A stretch of DNA of 64,000 nucleotides, taken from JAKACA01 sp963735115 (GTDB lineage Bacteria > Actinomycetota > Acidimicrobiia > Acidimicrobiales > Bog-793). The notes under the pieces were generated by a model that saw only the letters and a list, made by a program, of their open reading frames with translations, was not told the origin of the DNA and did not search any database. The DNA is taken from assembly GCA_963735115.1 (NCBI GenBank), contig CAVTJR010000001.1:558001-622000 (forward strand), written 5' to 3'. This document shows, in pieces, positions 60,749-64,000 of the stretch. A program made the translations under genes and the position numbers. Every line of letters starts with the position of its first letter. Positions within the stretch are counted from its first letter, which is position 1.

Positions 60749-61561
60749 CTATCGCATGACGATGAGCATGTAGCCCATCGTGAAACACATCGTGATGTGG
60801 GTGGCGATCTCGAGACGGGGAGCAAGCCAACGGCGGTCGTGGGCGCACAGCACCTTGGCGCCGGCGAATGTCGGCCGGCTGCGAGCAACGACCGTCGCCA
60901 CCTGCCCTTGGCCGGCCACAGGGAGCAAGGCCCCAGCGTCGCGCCCACCCGCAGCTGCCTCGGCGGCGGGAACGCCCCCTGCCGGCTCGGGCTGCTCCAG
61001 CTCGAGGACGACGAGGGCGGGCGCCGGACCTGCTCCGGCGGTGCGCGCCCGTGCGAAGCGGGTGAGGCTGTCCCCGTACCAGACAGCGGCCACGAAGAGG
61101 ACGAACGCAAAGATCAGCGGCAGGCCCGAGGCGGCGGCAGCGGACGGCGCAGAGCTCATGGTTGACATGCCCTCGGCCGCCACCGAGCCCGCCACCGGCA
61201 GCGCGAGGAACATGTACAGCATGGCCACGACCATGGCCAAGTGGGTCGCGTAGTGGGAGGCGTGGTGCAGGTGGTCGTCGTCCCAGCCCCGCACGCCCCA
61301 GCGCCGCACGAAATGGACGATCTGGAGAGCAAACCAGACGGCCATAGCCGCAAACAGGATCTCCCAGATGCCCGACGACAACGAGCGGAGCGATGGCAGC
61401 AGCATGCCCGCCATCGCCACGCCCATGGCCACGTGGGCGACGTCCACGTCGACGTGGGTGGAACGAGCCCGCACCCTGGCGAAGACGAGGCGCCCTAGGC
61501 AGTAGGCGGCCGTCAGGAGCATCACGGCGGCAAGGGCCTCCACGAGCCAGGTGGGACGCAT
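60749..61561 (-). CDS. DUF5134-like His/Met-rich membrane protein
   Basis: A 270-residue protein with about six membrane helices. It matches the DUF5134 pattern as I know it: DVAHVAMGVAMAGMLLPSL, a HHASHYATHLAMVVAMLYMF helix and a C-terminal ITMCFTMGYMLIVM helix. His and Met residues line these helices, which would suit copper binding or transfer. About 60 residues near position 185 are Ala/Glu-rich and probably cytoplasmic or disordered. It follows the next gene by 4 bases, forming a two-gene operon that converges on the copper ATPase. Confidence 0.75.
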   Translation of the reverse strand: MRPTWLVEALAAVMLLTAAYCLGRLVFARVRARSTHVDVDVAHVAMGVAMAGMLLPSLRSLSSGIWEILFAAMAVWFALQIVHFVRRWGVRGWDDDHLHHASHYATHLAMVVAMLYMFLALPVAGSVAAEGMSTMSSAPSAAAASGLPLIFAFVLFVAAVWYGDSLTRFARARTAGAGPAPALVVLELEQPEPAGGVPAAEAAAGGRDAGALLPVAGQGQVATVVARSRPTFAGAKVLCAHDRRWLAPRLEIATHITMCFTMGYMLIVMR

Positions 61562-61565
61562 GCTG

Positions 61566-62651
61566 TTACCGCCGACCCGCCGTGAGCCCCGGCGTGGGCA
61601 TCTCCGTGGGCAGCTCGGGACGAGCGCCGGCGGCGATGATGGCGCTGGAGACGCCGGGAGTGGCCGGCGCCGGCGGGCCTGCAGCCGGGCGGGAGAGCCG
61701 CAGCGGCCAGAACGCCGCCGCCAGCAGGATCAGCAAAGGACCACTGTTGGGGTCGGTCGCCGGCCCAGCAAAGACCCCGCCGAAGCCTTCCCCCACCACC
61801 CAGATGGCTGTTGCTACGGCGGCGGCCAGTATGAGGACGCCCCTCACCATCCGTGGAGGCGCAAAGATGCCGAGGGCGACCAGCCCGAAGATCACCGCCA
61901 CGACCACCGATGCCTCGAGACCGCGACCGGCCACCTCGCGAGCGACCGCCTGGTCCAAGCTAGACAGCCAGTGCGGTTGTCCGGTGGCCATCGTGTTGAT
62001 CGCGTCACGCACCGCCTCCGGTTGGCGGTTCCCCGACGACAGCGACAAGGCACCGAGGCCGCCCCAGAGCACGAGCCAGATCAGCCGGGCTGGGAGCGCC
62101 CCGAAAGGGCGATCGGCAACAAAGCCTCCACCGGCCGTCTCATCGTCGCTTCGGGAAGGCCAGAGGAGCACGGCCAACAGGGCGTACAGGAGGGCCGCAC
62201 CCGGAGCGCCCGTGAGCGGGCTGGCGGTTCCGGCGAAGAGGTCGCCGGCACCTTCACCGATCCACCAGACGCCGAGCGACCAGACGACCGAGACGGTGAG
62301 AGCCGCCCTCACGGTCGGGCGCCAGGCGATCCCGACGGCGATCAGGAGCTGGATGCTGGCGAAGGCGGTGCCGGCGAGCATCGAGTGCCCGGCCGTCACC
62401 CGCGCCGACCAGGTGATGGCGTCGGCCACGACGGCAGGGTTGCCGTGGGCCATGGGGGCGATCATCCCCGTGCCGAAGGCCTGGGTGAACATGTAGGGCT
62501 GCAGCTGCAGGACGCCGTCGAACAACCAGACGGCGGCGAGTGACAGCTGGAGGATCCGACGTGAGTCGGGTGCGCACCATGGCTCCGCCCGGGGGACGAC
62601 GCGGCGCAGCGACCACCCACGGGTGACCCCGGCCAGCGTGCCCGCGCTCAT
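61566..62651 (-). CDS. Membrane protein with internal duplication
   Basis: A protein of about 361 residues with eight or so membrane helices in two similar halves. Each half ends in a related block: WWIGEGAGDLFAG followed by a Pro/Gly turn and a hydrophobic helix to LLWP, then WVVGEGFGGVFAG followed by the same to AFWP. GEG and FAG are kept in both. The C-terminus is Pro/Ala-rich. I do not recognise a named family. I use the ATG at 62651 with GGAGG upstream; a TTG at 62675 is also open. Operon with the DUF5134-like gene suggests a shared, possibly copper-linked, role. Confidence 0.65.
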   Translation of the reverse strand: MSAGTLAGVTRGWSLRRVVPRAEPWCAPDSRRILQLSLAAVWLFDGVLQLQPYMFTQAFGTGMIAPMAHGNPAVVADAITWSARVTAGHSMLAGTAFASIQLLIAVGIAWRPTVRAALTVSVVWSLGVWWIGEGAGDLFAGTASPLTGAPGAALLYALLAVLLWPSRSDDETAGGGFVADRPFGALPARLIWLVLWGGLGALSLSSGNRQPEAVRDAINTMATGQPHWLSSLDQAVAREVAGRGLEASVVVAVIFGLVALGIFAPPRMVRGVLILAAAVATAIWVVGEGFGGVFAGPATDPNSGPLLILLAAAFWPLRLSRPAAGPPAPATPGVSSAIIAAGARPELPTEMPTPGLTAGRR

Positions 62652-62759
62652 GGTCGCACCATCCTCCCGCGTCAATCGGCCGCGCGTAACTTACCTAACT
62701 GTCCGCCGGGTCGGTTTCAGGAAGGCTCCGGGCGCTCGCGCACGAGGTGCCGACGGCCG

Positions 62760-64000
62760 CTAGCTCGACGGCTGCGACTCGGCGGGCGCGACGCTGGATC
62801 GGAGAACCGTCTTCAGGAGCTTTCCGGAGGCGTTCCTCGGCAGGGGTTCGACCGAGATCCGGATGTAGGCCGGCACCTTGAAATCCGCCAGCGTCTCGGC
62901 CACGAACGACCGCAACTCGTCAGGCGAAGCCGACTGAGCGTCCTCGAATCGCACGAACGCCATCACCTCCTCACCGAGGGCCGGGTGGGGAACGCCGACC
63001 ACGCCAGCTTCGGCGACGGCCGGGTGTTCGACGAGGCGGTTCTCGATCTCGATGCAGTAGACGTTCTCGCCGCCTCGGATGATCATGTCCTTCGCCCGGT
63101 CGGTCACATAGAGAAACCCGTCCTCGTCGAGGTGGCCGAGATCCCCGGTCCGCAGCCAGCCGTGCTGGAGGACGGCGGCCGTCTCCGCCGGCTTGTTCCA
63201 GTAGCCCGCCATGAGGATGGGGCCACGCACACAGATCTCGCCCGCCACGCCCGCTGGCAGCGAGGCGACCGCCCGGATGTCGGACGTCGCAGTCATCGGG
63301 TCGATGATCTTCAGCTCGACGACCGGCATGGGTCGCCCCACCGAGTCCGGGCGCTCGCGGGCGTCGGCTCCGGTGTTCACGGTCGCCACCGAGCTCGTCT
63401 CCGTCAGCCCGTACGCGTTGCCGATGGACGCCACGTTGGGGAACGTCTCGCGGACCATCCGCTGGAGCTCGCCTGCCGAAGGGGAGCCCCCGTAGGCGAT
63501 CGAGGTCACCGACGTGAGGTCGTAGTCGTGCCGCCTCGGGTCGTCGGCGACGCGCCAGATCATTGTCGGAACGGCCGACCAGATCGAGACCCGCTCGCGC
63601 TGGATCGTCTCCATGATGACCTCGGGATCGAAACGCCCGGGCGGGATGACGAGCCGCATCCCAGCAGCGAAGGAGACAACGAGGTTCGAGTGACATCCGG
63701 AGACGTGGAACAGGGGCGAGGTCAGCATGCCGACGGTCTGCCCACCCGCCGTCGTCGGCAGGACGGAGCCGCCCTCGCCCGAGACCATGGCGGCCATCGC
63801 ACCTTTCGCCCCGATGAAGAACGTGTTCTGGAGGTTGGCAACCATGCTGCGATGTGTGGAGATGGCACCCTTCGGTCGCCCGGTCGTCCCGCTCGTGTAG
63901 AAGATGACCGCCGGCGCGTCCTCGGTGATGGGCGAGCTCCAGGGGTCGGACGACGCCGAGGTGTCAGCGACCCCTCCTCGGTCCGGGAAGAGATCCGACG
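62760..64000 (-). CDS. AMP-binding acyl-CoA synthetase, 5' end outside the window
   Basis: A class I adenylate-forming enzyme that activates a fatty or other carboxylic acid to its CoA ester. The frame is open to the window edge (first full codon at 63998), so the N-terminus is missing. The P-loop YTSGTTGRPKGA lies just upstream of the ATG at 63845, which is therefore internal. Further motifs are YGLTETSS, RTGDLGHLDEDGFLYVTDR, RGGENVYCIEIE and the catalytic Lys in NASGKLLKT near the C-terminus. Substrate length cannot be told. Confidence 0.92.
   Translation of the reverse strand, partial: SDLFPDRGGVADTSASSDPWSSPITEDAPAVIFYTSGTTGRPKGAISTHRSMVANLQNTFFIGAKGAMAAMVSGEGGSVLPTTAGGQTVGMLTSPLFHVSGCHSNLVVSFAAGMRLVIPPGRFDPEVIMETIQRERVSIWSAVPTMIWRVADDPRRHDYDLTSVTSIAYGGSPSAGELQRMVRETFPNVASIGNAYGLTETSSVATVNTGADARERPDSVGRPMPVVELKIIDPMTATSDIRAVASLPAGVAGEICVRGPILMAGYWNKPAETAAVLQHGWLRTGDLGHLDEDGFLYVTDRAKDMIIRGGENVYCIEIENRLVEHPAVAEAGVVGVPHPALGEEVMAFVRFEDAQSASPDELRSFVAETLADFKVPAYIRISVEPLPRNASGKLLKTVLRSSVAPAESQPSS

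Noticed and set aside
1..64000. CRISPR array, prophage, integrase or complete insertion sequence
   Set aside because: No regularly spaced repeats, cas genes, phage structural genes, integrase or transposase frames were seen; only the repeat scars near 35.8 kb remain.

Overview
The window comes from a high-GC bacterial chromosome that looks actinobacterial. I infer a deep lineage such as Acidimicrobiia from the gene content and order, but I cannot prove this without a database search. GTG and TTG starts are common, genes often overlap by ATGA or GTGA, and many genes not preceded by another gene on the same strand have a TANNNT box only 6-8 bases before the start codon, which suggests frequent leaderless transcription.

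Bases 1-11.3 kb carry housekeeping metabolism: a partial galT, a carboxymuconolactone-decarboxylase-like protein, an SDR, a treS-mak trehalose/maltose-1-phosphate pair (with an altered kinase motif), glpX, murA (with the fosfomycin-insensitive Asp), meaB, a lipoprotein, an Eis-like acetyltransferase and an SRPBCC protein. Bases 11.3-35.6 kb, mostly on the minus strand, hold the conserved actinobacterial chain argS-lysA-hom-thrC-rho-rpmE-prfA-prmC-tsaC and glyA-wecA-atpZ-atpI-atpBEFHAGDC. An ABC exporter pair is inserted next to glyA. thrB, which sits between thrC and rho in mycobacteria, is missing. atpH carries an apparent one-base frameshift.

At 35.7 kb a tRNA-Arg(CCG) gene ends this syntenic block. 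Its last 15 bases are duplicated directly downstream and are followed by a tandem 23-bp repeat, which looks like a mobile-element scar. Beyond it lies a more variable region. The first part is a potential K+/Na+ module: a type IIC-like P-type ATPase, two TrkA-N proteins and a KdpD-like sensor without a kinase domain. Next comes a frameshifted secreted beta-helix protein. A surface/glycan section follows, with an MFS-like/spermidine-synthase fusion, two large multi-span GT-C-like membrane proteins, a DPM1-like glycosyltransferase, a secreted beta-propeller and a methyltransferase.

The last part (55.4-62.7 kb) looks copper-related. It has a truncated haemoglobin, a secreted PHM/DBH-type copper monooxygenase with all six copper ligands, a lipoprotein, a 41-residue small ORF coupled to a copper P1B-ATPase that carries an extra extracytoplasmic C-terminal domain, a DUF5134-like His/Met-rich membrane protein and a membrane protein with an internal duplication. 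A partial acyl-CoA synthetase closes the window. The most interesting candidates are the copper enzyme module and the kinase-less KdpD/TrkA/ATPase module.
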